Source: Chitinophaga rhizosphaerae (GTDB lineage: Bacteria > Bacteroidota > Bacteroidia > Chitinophagales > Chitinophagaceae). From it: 64,000 bases of DNA. The stretch covers positions 496,001 through 560,000 of the forward strand of contig NZ_RXLO01000002.1 of the NCBI RefSeq assembly GCF_003958645.1, given 5' to 3'. The first letter of the stretch is position 1; every line of letters begins with the position of its first letter. The position numbers and the translations under genes are program-made. Shown in pieces: positions 50,616 through 59,538 of the stretch. The notes beneath the pieces are model-generated. The model was not told the DNA's origin. It saw only the letters and a program-made list of their open reading frames with translations, and did not search any database.

Positions 50616-52262
50616 ATGAAGCAGCTACTCTTTATCATTTTCGCATTCGTTTGCGCAGGGCACCTCCATCTCCACGCGCAACAGCAGCCAACCGTTTACA
50701 CCGCCGATAACGGGGACGGCACGTTCAAAAACCCGTTCCTGTGGGGAGACTGGCCAGACCCTGACGTCATCCGCGTGGGGGATTATTTCTACTTCGTATC
50801 CACCAGCATGCACTACGTGCCGGGGAGTCCCATCCTCCGGTCCAAAGACCTCGTGAACTGGGAAATGGCCGGCTATGCGGTGGCGCGATACGACGAAAAT
50901 CCCAAATTCGACATGCAGGGCGGCACCATGTACCTCAACGGCTCCTGGGCCAACACCATCCGCCATCATAACGGGAAATTCTACGTCGGCTTCTGCACCC
51001 CGAGAGGATGGGGGGCCGACAGCGGGTATTTCTCCATCTGCGTGGCCGATGATGTAAAAGGCCCCTGGAAGCGTACCATCTTTCCGGATTACATGTACGA
51101 CCCAGGGCTGTTCTTCGACGACGATGGCCGCGTCTACGTGGTCCATGGTGCGGGCACGCTTTACCTCACCGAGCTCAATGCCGACGCGCTTTCCGTAAAG
51201 GGCCCCTTCAATGCCGAACCCATCTGGAAGGGACGTGTCCCCCGTCCGCAGGGCTCTACCGCGCATTACCCGGCTTATAGCATGGAAGGATCGCACATGT
51301 ACAAAATCAACGGCTATTATTACATCACCAACCCGGCCGGCGGAACAGAAGGCTGGCAGATGTGCCTGCGCAGCAAGTCTATTAAAGGCCCGTACGAAAG
51401 CAAGGTAATTTACCAGGACGAAAGCTCCTATCCCAACAACGGCCTTCACCAGGGCGGAATGGTGCAGTTGAAGAATGGGGATTGGTGGTTCATCATCATG
51501 CAAGACCGTGGCCCCATCGGCCGTGTACCGCATTTGATGCCCGTGACCTGGGAAGATGGATGGCCCATCCTCGGCGACCATGGAAAAGGATACGCCGCAG
51601 GCAAAAAGCCACATGTCGGCAAAACCTACCCCATCGCCAACCCCGCCACTTCCGATGAATTCAATACCCGGACGTTGGGATTGCAATGGCAGTGGAACCA
51701 TAACCCGGATAATAGTAAATGGTCGCTCGGGGAAAGGAAAGGGCACCTGCGCCTGAAGGCTTCATACGCGGCCGACCTCAAATCTGCCCGCAATACATTG
51801 ACGCAGCGGGTCCAGGGCCCCACATCGGCAGGCACCGTAGAAATGGACGTAAGCCAGCTGAAAGCGGGAAACGTGGCAGGTTTCGGAGTATTCCAGTTTC
51901 CATATGCCTATATCGCGATACGGAAAAACAGTGAAGGGAATATGCTCATCATGGTGAACGATGGAAAGGTAATCGATAGTATTCCCCGGTTCCCGCACAC
52001 CAGAATCTGGATCAGGGCGCAAGTCACCCATGTCGGCTTTCTCGCAACTTTCTCGTACAGCACCGACGGAAAGCATTTCCTGCCATTCGGCGACACATTG
52101 AAAATGGGGCTGGGACTGGATTGGACCGCAAACCGGTTTGCCCTCCTCAATTATAGCGAAACATTCGCCGGCGAAGGCGGATTCGCCGATTTCAACTGGT
52201 TCCATTTTGACGGTGCGCAACAGGCCTCGCCCAAACCCGCAGGAAAATCACGAAAGCAGTAA
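50616..52262 (+). CDS. Secreted glycoside hydrolase family 43
   Basis: 548 residues with signal peptide MKQLLFIIFAFVCAGHLHLH. The five-bladed propeller begins NPFLWGDWPDPDVIRVGDYF (catalytic base Asp in WPDPD), has DPGLFFDDDGRVYVVHG (pKa-modulating Asp) and GSTAHYPAYSMEGSHMYKIN (acid Glu), and LHQGGMVQLKNGDWWFIIMQ. A GH43_C2 beta-sandwich follows (FNTRTLGLQWQWNHNPDNSK onward). Likely arabinofuranosidase or xylosidase on plant polysaccharides. It could be induced along with the inositol genes but has its own promoter. Confidence 0.92.
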   Translation: MKQLLFIIFAFVCAGHLHLHAQQQPTVYTADNGDGTFKNPFLWGDWPDPDVIRVGDYFYFVSTSMHYVPGSPILRSKDLVNWEMAGYAVARYDENPKFDMQGGTMYLNGSWANTIRHHNGKFYVGFCTPRGWGADSGYFSICVADDVKGPWKRTIFPDYMYDPGLFFDDDGRVYVVHGAGTLYLTELNADALSVKGPFNAEPIWKGRVPRPQGSTAHYPAYSMEGSHMYKINGYYYITNPAGGTEGWQMCLRSKSIKGPYESKVIYQDESSYPNNGLHQGGMVQLKNGDWWFIIMQDRGPIGRVPHLMPVTWEDGWPILGDHGKGYAAGKKPHVGKTYPIANPATSDEFNTRTLGLQWQWNHNPDNSKWSLGERKGHLRLKASYAADLKSARNTLTQRVQGPTSAGTVEMDVSQLKAGNVAGFGVFQFPYAYIAIRKNSEGNMLIMVNDGKVIDSIPRFPHTRIWIRAQVTHVGFLATFSYSTDGKHFLPFGDTLKMGLGLDWTANRFALLNYSETFAGEGGFADFNWFHFDGAQQASPKPAGKSRKQ

Positions 52263-52286
52263 ATAATACAGCGACTTGTTCGCCAA

Positions 52287-52315
52287 AACGCCCGCAATCC
52301 GCGGGCGTTTTTGTT
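52287..52315 (+). terminator. Rho-independent terminator after GH43
   Basis: AAACGCCCGC pairs with GCGGGCGTTT and is followed by TTTG. It isolates the hydrolase from the hydroxyproline operon. Confidence 0.85.
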
Positions 52316-52398
52316 GTGGGTATACGGGCGGAAGGAAACCGGTCAATATCCGTCAACTTCCAGTTAAATCCCGTAACATCCGCGCCCACGGCCTCCCC

Positions 52399-52406
52399 TA
52401 CCTTTG
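52399..52406 (+). promoter_or_regulatory. -7 promoter box of the hydroxyproline operon
   Basis: TACCTTTG is an exact TAnnTTTG match, 17 bases before the first start codon, implying a very short leader. Confidence 0.7.
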
Positions 52407-52422
52407 AACCAAACAAAGGTTT

Positions 52423-53355
52423 ATGCGCAAGTTTAACTGGAACGGCGTTTTCCCCGCCCTTCTGACTCCCTTCACTCCGTCCGACGAACTGGACATCGAC
52501 ATGTGGAAAATCAATCTCGCCGCGCAGCTCGATGCGGGTGTAGACGGCATTATCATCGGCGGATCCCTCGGCGAAGCCAGCACGCTCACCAACGAAGAGA
52601 AAAAGCAGCTGTATCTGGCCGCGCGGGATTTTCTGCCGAAGGGCTTCCCTATCCTCGTCAACATCGCCGAACAAACCACCAGCGCCGCCACCGCACTGGC
52701 GGCCGACGCGGAATCCTGGGGCGCAGACGGACTGATGCTCCTGCCGCCCATGCGGTATTACGCAGACAATGCCGAAACGCTCGCTTTCTTTAAGGCCGTA
52801 GCATCCGCCACCAGCCTGCCGATCATGCTGTACAACAACCCGGTGGACTACAAGATTTTCATCACGCTCGAGATGTTCGAGGAACTGCTGCCTTATCAAA
52901 ACATCCAGGCGGTGAAGGAATCCTCGCGCGATGTCATCAACATCACCCGCATGATCAACCGCTTCGGCGACCGATATAAAATCCTCACCGGTGTAGACCC
53001 CCTCGCCCTCGAAAGCCTCGTGCTCGGCGCAGACGGCTGGGTGGCAGGACTGGTAGACGCATTCCCCCGCGAAACCGTGGCCATATTCAGGCTCGTCAAA
53101 TCGGGAGACATCGCCACCGCGCTGAAAATCTACCGCTGGTTTATGCCGCTCCTGGAGCTGGACATCCATCCCCGCCTCGTCCAATACATCAAATTGGCCG
53201 CAGCCGGCACCGGTATCGGCACGGAGAACGTGCGCGCGCCAAGGCTTCAGCTGCAAGGAAAGGAACGCGAAACCGTTCAGCAAGTGATCGATACCGCATT
53301 GGCAACACGCCCCATTTTACCTGACTATCTCAACATCCATGCAAACGTCCAATAG
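52423..53355 (+). CDS. DapA-family deaminase, probably 1-pyrroline-4-hydroxy-2-carboxylate deaminase
   Basis: 310 residues of the DHDPS/NAL TIM barrel: GSLGEASTLTNEEKKQLYLA, MLYNNP (Tyr137), and the Schiff-base lysine in QAVKESSRDV (K165). The lysine-biosynthetic enzyme has a GTTGE in place of GSLGE. Its location ahead of ketoglutarate semialdehyde dehydrogenase, 4-hydroxyproline epimerase and D-hydroxyproline oxidase assigns it to deaminating the cyclic imine to 2-oxoglutarate semialdehyde. It overlaps the next gene by 17 bases. Confidence 0.87.
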   Translation: MRKFNWNGVFPALLTPFTPSDELDIDMWKINLAAQLDAGVDGIIIGGSLGEASTLTNEEKKQLYLAARDFLPKGFPILVNIAEQTTSAATALAADAESWGADGLMLLPPMRYYADNAETLAFFKAVASATSLPIMLYNNPVDYKIFITLEMFEELLPYQNIQAVKESSRDVINITRMINRFGDRYKILTGVDPLALESLVLGADGWVAGLVDAFPRETVAIFRLVKSGDIATALKIYRWFMPLLELDIHPRLVQYIKLAAAGTGIGTENVRAPRLQLQGKERETVQQVIDTALATRPILPDYLNIHANVQ

Positions 53356-54874
53356 CATCGGCCTTCATTCATTCCAGGCCGTGAACCCAGCCACCGGCGC
53401 GCTGCTCGATGGCTCGTTCATCTGCGCTGCCTCTGCGGATGTGGAATCCGCGATGCAAGCCGCCGTCGCCGCTTTCGAATCGTACCGCCGTGTCGGGAAA
53501 GATAAAAAAGCGCTCTTCCTCCGTACCATCGCTCAAGAAATCGAATCAGACGGAAACGCAATAACGGAAAGGGCTTCGGCGGAAAGCGGGCTTCCGCTCA
53601 CGCGCCTGCGCAACGAGCTCGGTCGCACCACCACACAGCTTCGGCTTTTCGCCGACCTCGTGGAAGAAGGTTCCTGGGTGCAACCCGTGACCCATACCGG
53701 TCCGCCGGATATCCGCAAAATGCTGGTTCCGCTGGGGCCTGTCGTGGTTTTCGGGGCCAGCAACTTTCCGCTGGCGTTCTCCGTGGCCGGCGGCGACACA
53801 GCTTCGGCTCTCGCGGCCGGTTGCCCCGTGATCGTGAAAGCGCATCCCGCGCACCCCGGCACCGGCGCGCTGGTAGCGGCTGCCATCCAATCCGCCATTG
53901 AAAAATGCGGCATGCCGGCAGGTGTTTTTTCCATATTATTTGATGACGGGCATACAGTGGGCGCGGCCTTGATGAAACATCCGGCTACGAAAGCGGTCGC
54001 GTTTACCGGTTCGCTAAAAGGTGGACTGGCGTTGCAAAAGCTCGCAGCCGAACGTGCAGTTCCCATTCCCGTTTTCGCGGAGATGGGCAGCATCAATCCC
54101 GTACTGCTTTTACCCGCTGCGCTGGAAAAACGTGCGGTGGAAATTGCCACGCAACTCGCCGGATCGATCACCCTGGGCGGCGGGCAATTCTGCACCAAAC
54201 CCGGTCTCATACTCGCTTTGCGAACGCCCGCCCTCCAAACTTTCACCACCACACTGGCAAATTCCATCCGGGAAACCGCATCCGTTCCCATGCTCACCGC
54301 GGGCATCCATCAACATTATCATCAACTGTCTACCCAAATGACCAGCGCGGACGGAGTGACGCTCCTGGCCGAAAGCGCCCCCGCTTCCGGAACGGACCAT
54401 TTCCCGACGCGCGCGCGGCTCACGCAGGTCAGCGCCCGGGATTTCCTTTCCAACCCGCATTTGCAGGAAGAAGTATTCGGGCCGTATGCGATGGTAGTGG
54501 TAGCGGAGGATTTGCGCGAACTGCAATTGGCCGCCGCGGCGCTCGCCGGGCAACTGACGGTTACCGTCATGGGGGAACCGGACGAACTTCCCGCACACGA
54601 GCACCTCATTCAGCAACTGGCGGACCTGGCGGGGAGGATCGTCTTCAACGGCGTGCCCACCGGCGTGGAAGTTTGCGCTGCCATGCAGCATGGCGGCCCT
54701 TTCCCCGCGAGCACAGACAGCCGCTTCACCTCCGTGGGCCAGGGCGCCGTGGCCCGGTTCGTTCGCCCGCAGGCCTGGCAGAACTGGCCGGATGAGTTGT
54801 TGCCAGACGAATTGAAGTCCTCCAACCCGCTCAATATCATTCGTATCACCGATTTAACCTGTGCAAGAAAATGA
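53339..54874 (+). CDS. 2-Oxoglutarate semialdehyde dehydrogenase (NADP+)
   Basis: 511 residues of the aldehyde dehydrogenase superfamily, in the subgroup with the nucleophile in GGGQFCTKPG (C285) and general base in FAEMGSINP (E248); the loop FTGSLKGGLALQ binds the cofactor. It makes 2-oxoglutarate from its semialdehyde, the last step of hydroxyproline breakdown. The start overlaps the deaminase gene by 17 bases; the stop overlaps the epimerase by 4. Confidence 0.92.
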   Translation: MQTSNSIGLHSFQAVNPATGALLDGSFICAASADVESAMQAAVAAFESYRRVGKDKKALFLRTIAQEIESDGNAITERASAESGLPLTRLRNELGRTTTQLRLFADLVEEGSWVQPVTHTGPPDIRKMLVPLGPVVVFGASNFPLAFSVAGGDTASALAAGCPVIVKAHPAHPGTGALVAAAIQSAIEKCGMPAGVFSILFDDGHTVGAALMKHPATKAVAFTGSLKGGLALQKLAAERAVPIPVFAEMGSINPVLLLPAALEKRAVEIATQLAGSITLGGGQFCTKPGLILALRTPALQTFTTTLANSIRETASVPMLTAGIHQHYHQLSTQMTSADGVTLLAESAPASGTDHFPTRARLTQVSARDFLSNPHLQEEVFGPYAMVVVAEDLRELQLAAAALAGQLTVTVMGEPDELPAHEHLIQQLADLAGRIVFNGVPTGVEVCAAMQHGGPFPASTDSRFTSVGQGAVARFVRPQAWQNWPDELLPDELKSSNPLNIIRITDLTCARK

Positions 54875-55875
54875 TATCGAAAACATTCTTTTGTGTAGAC
54901 GCGCATACCTGCGGCAATCCCGTCCGCCTCGTAGCCGGCGGCGGCCCGCTGTTGCAGGGCGACAGTATGAGCGAGAAACGCCAGCATTTCCTCAGGGAAT
55001 TCGACTGGATCCGGACCGGGCTTATGTTTGAACCCCGCGGCCACGACATGATGTCTGGCAGCATCCTTTACCCGCCGCACGACCCTGCGAACGATGTGGC
55101 CGTGCTTTTCATCGAAACGAGCGGCTGCCTGCCCATGTGCGGCCACGGCACCATCGGCACCATCACCATCGCCATCGAGGAAGGGCTGCTGACGCCGAAA
55201 ATCCCCGGCACCGTGCGTATGGAAGCACCCGCAGGCCTCATCGTCATCGAGTATCAGCAGGAAGGCAGGAAAGTGAAATCCGTCAAACTCCGCAACGTTC
55301 CCTCGTACCTCGCCGCCGAAAATCTGCAGGTGGAATGTCCGGACCTGGGCATGCTCCGGTTCGACGTAGCCTATGGCGGCAACTTCTACGCCATCATCGA
55401 CCCGCAGGAGAATTTCCGCGGGCTGGAACATCATACTGCCGCGCAACTCGTATCATGGAGCCAGGTAATCCGCAAGCGGATCAACGATGCGCATACGTTC
55501 GTGCATCCGCAAGACGCTACCATCAATGGTTGCAGCCATATCCAGTGGACCGGCGCGCCCATCGATCCCGCATCTTCCGGACGAAACGCCGTTTTCTACG
55601 GCGATAAAGCGATCGACCGGTCGCCCTGCGGCACCGGCACCTCCGCCCGGATGGCGCAATGGTTCGCCAAGGGGAAACTCCGGCAGGGCGAGCCCTTCAT
55701 CCACGAAAGTTTCATCGGCAGCAAATTCACCGGTCGCGTGGAAGCCGTCGCCGAGCTCGCCGGCAAACCCGCCATCATCCCCAGCATTGAAGGCTGGGCG
55801 AGGGTTTACGGGTACAACAACATCCGCATCGACGAGGCAGACGATCCTTACGCATTCGGTTTCCAGGTTATTTAA
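54871..55875 (+). CDS. 4-Hydroxyproline 2-epimerase (proline racemase family)
   Basis: 334 residues. Two catalytic cysteines are present: PMCGHGTIG (C90) and SPCGTGTSAR (C253), so it is a racemase/epimerase rather than a dehydratase (which has Thr at the second site). It turns trans-4-hydroxy-L-proline into cis-4-hydroxy-D-proline. Its start overlaps the dehydrogenase stop by 4 bases. Confidence 0.93.
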   Translation: MISKTFFCVDAHTCGNPVRLVAGGGPLLQGDSMSEKRQHFLREFDWIRTGLMFEPRGHDMMSGSILYPPHDPANDVAVLFIETSGCLPMCGHGTIGTITIAIEEGLLTPKIPGTVRMEAPAGLIVIEYQQEGRKVKSVKLRNVPSYLAAENLQVECPDLGMLRFDVAYGGNFYAIIDPQENFRGLEHHTAAQLVSWSQVIRKRINDAHTFVHPQDATINGCSHIQWTGAPIDPASSGRNAVFYGDKAIDRSPCGTGTSARMAQWFAKGKLRQGEPFIHESFIGSKFTGRVEAVAELAGKPAIIPSIEGWARVYGYNNIRIDEADDPYAFGFQVI

Positions 55876-55884
55876 GTCTATTCC

Positions 55885-57129
55885 ATGGCAGATATCGTTA
55901 TCATCGGCGGAGGCATCGTTGGGCTGTGCTCGGCGTATTACCTCAACAAAGACGGCCACCGCGTTACCGTGCTCGACAAGGGAGATATTGCCGGCAACTG
56001 CTCGTACGGCAACGCAGGCATGATCGTGCCCAGCCACTTCGTGCCGATGGCTTCGCCCGGCATGATCAACCGCGGCATCCGCTGGATGTTCGACAGCAAA
56101 AGTCCTTTTTACGTGAGACCGTCGTTCAGCCGGGCGCTGATCGGCTGGGGGTTACAATTTATGAGACATGCGAATGCGAAGCATGTGAAACGTTCCGCCG
56201 CGCCCCTTCGCGACCTGTCGCTGCTGAGCCACCGGTTGTACACCGAACTCGCGGCGCAACCCGGTTTCGACATGGGGTTGCGGCACCGGGGCATTCTCGC
56301 TTTCTTCAAAACGGAAAAAACCGCTGAAGAGGAATCGCACCTCGTGGAAGACGCCAGGGCGTTGGGTTTGGACATGGCCGTACTGGACCCCGCGGAATGC
56401 AAAGCCCTACAGCCCGGGCTCGAACTGGACGTACTGGGCGCCGTTCATTACCGCTGCGACAGCCACCTCACGCCCATGACGCTCATGGACGCGCTGCAAA
56501 AACACCTCGCGGAAAACGGCGTTTCCATCCTGAAGCAGCACGAAGTCGACGGGGTAGACATTGAAAAAGGCATCGTAAAATCGGTGCTGGCCGGTGGAAA
56601 GAAGTTTACGGCCGACAGGTTCGTGCTGGCGGCCGGGGCGTGGTCGCCGGAGGTGGCGAGGACCATGGGCATCGGCCTTTCGCTCATGCCGGGAAAAGGA
56701 TACTCTTTCTTACAGCATAACCCAGGCGGGATCGTGGAGGTGCCGGCACTGCTTTGCGAAGCGCGGGTCGCTATTACACCGATGGATGGACGGATCCGTT
56801 TCGGGGGAACGATGGAGCTCGGGCGGATGAACGACAAGGTGAATATGAACCGCGTGGAAGGCATCGTGTCTTCCATCCCCGCCTATTTTCCGAACCTGCA
56901 CGTGAAAATGCCGGCTGCCGCGGAGGTTTGGCATGGTTTCAGGCCTTCTTCACCTGATGGACTGCCTTATATCGGTTTTAGCAAAACACTGAAAAACCTC
57001 GTGCTGGCAACCGGCCACGGCATGATGGGGCTGAGCCTCGGTCCGGCTACCGGATTGGTTGTCAGTCAATTGATTGCGGAACAACCCCCTGTCATGGACG
57101 TTTCCGCCTTCTCGCCAGACCGATTTTGA
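55885..57129 (+). CDS. FAD-dependent D-hydroxyproline (D-amino acid) dehydrogenase
   Basis: 414 residues. The dinucleotide-binding GxGxxG is VIIGGGIVGLCSAYYLNKDG at the N-terminus, followed by GNAGMIVPSH, and the FAD closing region GFRPSSPDGLPYIGFSKTLK with GHGMMGLSLGPATG. It oxidises cis-4-hydroxy-D-proline to the imine, passing electrons to the respiratory chain. It lies 9 bases after the epimerase. Confidence 0.92.
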   Translation: MADIVIIGGGIVGLCSAYYLNKDGHRVTVLDKGDIAGNCSYGNAGMIVPSHFVPMASPGMINRGIRWMFDSKSPFYVRPSFSRALIGWGLQFMRHANAKHVKRSAAPLRDLSLLSHRLYTELAAQPGFDMGLRHRGILAFFKTEKTAEEESHLVEDARALGLDMAVLDPAECKALQPGLELDVLGAVHYRCDSHLTPMTLMDALQKHLAENGVSILKQHEVDGVDIEKGIVKSVLAGGKKFTADRFVLAAGAWSPEVARTMGIGLSLMPGKGYSFLQHNPGGIVEVPALLCEARVAITPMDGRIRFGGTMELGRMNDKVNMNRVEGIVSSIPAYFPNLHVKMPAAAEVWHGFRPSSPDGLPYIGFSKTLKNLVLATGHGMMGLSLGPATGLVVSQLIAEQPPVMDVSAFSPDRF

Positions 57130-57215
57130 CCATAACTTACCGGATTTTAACCTGATCCGGGTTTTAAGATCCATGGATGGGGTAAAAAGCGTAAATTAAG
57201 GGACGCATCCCGGTT

Positions 57216-58109
57216 ATGAAAGTATTACCGTTTACCATACTCTATCCAGATAACAAAAGTGTGATCGCAGAGCGGATCGAGCAGCCGCATTTTTATCCGC
57301 ACCTCCACCGGCACGACGAGTACCAGCTCACGCTCGTGGAACGTGGAGAAGGCATGCTGCTGGCCGGGAACAATATGCATGCTTTCAAAGCCGGCGACGT
57401 TTTCCTCATCGGCAGCAACCTGCCGCACCTGTTCAAAAGCAATCCTGAATTTTTTGCGGCAGACAGTGGTAAATCCATCAAGGCATCGTCTTTGTACTTT
57501 AACATCAAAGGCACGATTGGCGGGCTTTTCAACCTGCCGGAAATGAAAATGCTGAAAACCTGGCTCCAGGCTAACCAGCATGGTTTTAAAACCGACATCG
57601 CGCAGTGCCCGGAATTGCCGAAGCTGATAGAATCGGCGCACGATGCCGTTGGGCTCGATGCGTTACAACGTTTTCTCGATGTATTTACCTCGCTGCAAAA
57701 CCTGCGGCACACCGAGCGGCTGTGCCCTGCGGATTATTCTGCTGACCTGTCAGAAAGCGAAGGGATGCGGCTGGGGAGGATCCTCCATTTCGTTATGCAA
57801 CGATATCACACCCACGTTACGCTCGACGAAGTGGCGGCCGTTGCCTACATGACGCCACAGGCGTTTTGCAGGTATTTCAAAAGGCATACGGGCCGCAGTT
57901 TCGTGACTTTCCTCAACGAAGTGCGCATCAACGAAGCCTGCAAAAGCCTCACCCAGACCGTAAACCCCGACGGCATTTCAGAAGCGGCGTACAAGGCGGG
58001 CTTCAACAGCATCACCAATTTCAACCGCGTGTTCAAAAGCGTGAAAGGACGATCTCCGCGCGCATACCTCGCCGAATTCCAATCCGTGAATACCTTCCAG
58101 GGGCTTTAA
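57216..58109 (+). CDS. AraC-family regulator of the hydroxyproline operon
   Basis: 297 residues: an N-terminal cupin (HFYPHLHRHDEYQLTLVERG, GDVFLIGSNLPHLF) and the double HTH (VTLDEVAAVAYMTPQAFCRY, ISEAAYKAGFNSITNFNRVF). It ends the operon, so a role as activator responding to hydroxyproline or a metabolite is likely. After its stop 200 bases have no gene. Confidence 0.9.
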   Translation: MKVLPFTILYPDNKSVIAERIEQPHFYPHLHRHDEYQLTLVERGEGMLLAGNNMHAFKAGDVFLIGSNLPHLFKSNPEFFAADSGKSIKASSLYFNIKGTIGGLFNLPEMKMLKTWLQANQHGFKTDIAQCPELPKLIESAHDAVGLDALQRFLDVFTSLQNLRHTERLCPADYSADLSESEGMRLGRILHFVMQRYHTHVTLDEVAAVAYMTPQAFCRYFKRHTGRSFVTFLNEVRINEACKSLTQTVNPDGISEAAYKAGFNSITNFNRVFKSVKGRSPRAYLAEFQSVNTFQGL

Positions 58110-58316
58110 ACCTGACGAATTCCCCGTTCCCGTTGACGAAGCGTACGCTCCTTCCAGATCGGGATGTCCGGTTCGGCCGTTCGCACGTATGTAAATGATT
58201 GGATCGTAGGAGCGGAAGATGTTACGGCGTAATGCCAGGCGATCCGGGAAACGCTGGCGGCCGGACAAGCGGAAGCCGCAGCAGCCATGCTTCCGGCAAC
58301 CGAATGGCCGTCTCGC

Positions 58317-59111
58317 TTACCACCAATTGCCACGGCATATCCGAAACCGGTCGAGTTCTATTGTTTCATCCTTTTTGAAAAAATGATGAAATTTTGTTTC
58401 GCCAATAAAGCTGGCCCACAAAGTAAATGTGCTGAAAGGCCCGAGAATGTAGTCGCACTGCGACATGAGGTAATGATCCTCAGCCACGGATTTGCCGGAA
58501 ACCACCACATCCCCGAACGCCGATTTGTATACCGGAAGGTTTAAATTGGTTTCATTCGTGAAGATGATAATTTTAGCCGGCCGGTTCAGCAACGTAAGCA
58601 ATTGTTGAATTTTATCGATATAAACTTCGTCTTCGAAGTAATACGCCCCGCCAAGCCATTCTTTATAATCCCCCCGCCGGATATGCACCGCAATCCTTAC
58701 TTCGCCATCCGGTGCCTGTAAATACTTTTCCACAAGGGGCCGGGTATCAAAAGCAGGCCGGAAAAGTTCTTTGTAAATGGGGATATACCGGCTGATCACT
58801 TCATCCGGTGAGCGGAAAAACCAGCCTTCGCAATACATTTTCCGGCCTGTCAGCAAATCCTTTTCATACACTTCCTGGTTGTCTTCTTTATTGAAATGAT
58901 AGGTAGGCTTGAAGGAAAGGGCTTTCTGGATTTTCATTCCCAATACTGAATCACCATAACCTGCAGATCGCAAACCGGGGTATGTTCCGTAATATTTATT
59001 CATCCGCGGGCTTTTGTATTCCAACCCGTTGGCCCTGCAAAAAGCATCGAGATGGATATGCTGGATAAAATTATTGCTGGTTTGGCCGTATAGCCGTAAA
59101 AGTGTGATCAT
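58317..59111 (-). CDS. GT11-like alpha-1,2-fucosyltransferase
   Basis: 264 residues from ATG 59111 (MITLLRLYGQTSNNFIQHIH). The peptide VRIAVHIRRGDYKEW (HxRRxDY) is the GDP-fucose-binding motif of fucosyltransferases, followed by IIFTNETNLNL and ILGPFSTFTLWASFIGE. It adds fucose to a surface glycan. No other glycan genes are adjacent. It is shorter than typical GT11 enzymes (about 290). Confidence 0.85.
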   Translation of the reverse strand: MITLLRLYGQTSNNFIQHIHLDAFCRANGLEYKSPRMNKYYGTYPGLRSAGYGDSVLGMKIQKALSFKPTYHFNKEDNQEVYEKDLLTGRKMYCEGWFFRSPDEVISRYIPIYKELFRPAFDTRPLVEKYLQAPDGEVRIAVHIRRGDYKEWLGGAYYFEDEVYIDKIQQLLTLLNRPAKIIIFTNETNLNLPVYKSAFGDVVVSGKSVAEDHYLMSQCDYILGPFSTFTLWASFIGETKFHHFFKKDETIELDRFRICRGNWW

Positions 59112-59147
59112 ATACAATTGCAGTAATTGAATGGGTAACTATTTCAT

Positions 59148-59155
59148 CAAAAATA
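59148..59155 (-). promoter_or_regulatory. -7 promoter box of the fucosyltransferase gene
   Basis: TATTTTTG on the minus strand matches TAnnTTTG, 37 bases upstream of the ATG at 59111. Confidence 0.55.
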
Positions 59156-59470
59156 ATATTTGTTTCCTGCAATTATAACAAGCCAACAGAAGTCCGATCA
59201 TTGCCCATTAATTAGCTCCCCCTCGGCTCCGTCCTTTTTAACCGATCGGAAGAATATTACAATCAATATGATTCCTGCGGAGGGTGGTACCCTTCGCAAC
59301 AGTATGCCAGCCAGCGGTCGTGCCGCCAGATTTCCCGCCACCCTGCCCGGAAATTTCCCTGCAGCTTCGTCTGCCCCGATGATATCCAGCATCGCGCTGA
59401 AAGTTTATCTAGCTCTTTACAACTGATTTTCAACACTTTAAATCTATTTTCATTTCCTTCCCGCGCGGCT

Positions 59471-59478
59471 TACCTTTG
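59471..59478 (+). promoter_or_regulatory. -7 promoter box of the histidine kinase gene
   Basis: TACCTTTG matches TAnnTTTG, 61 bases before the kinase ATG. The 400-base gap 59112-59538 otherwise carries no gene. Confidence 0.65.
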
Positions 59479-59538
59479 CACCTTATGGGTAACAATACCT
59501 ATAGCCCCTGTACACACCAATCGTAATTTTGCCACAAC

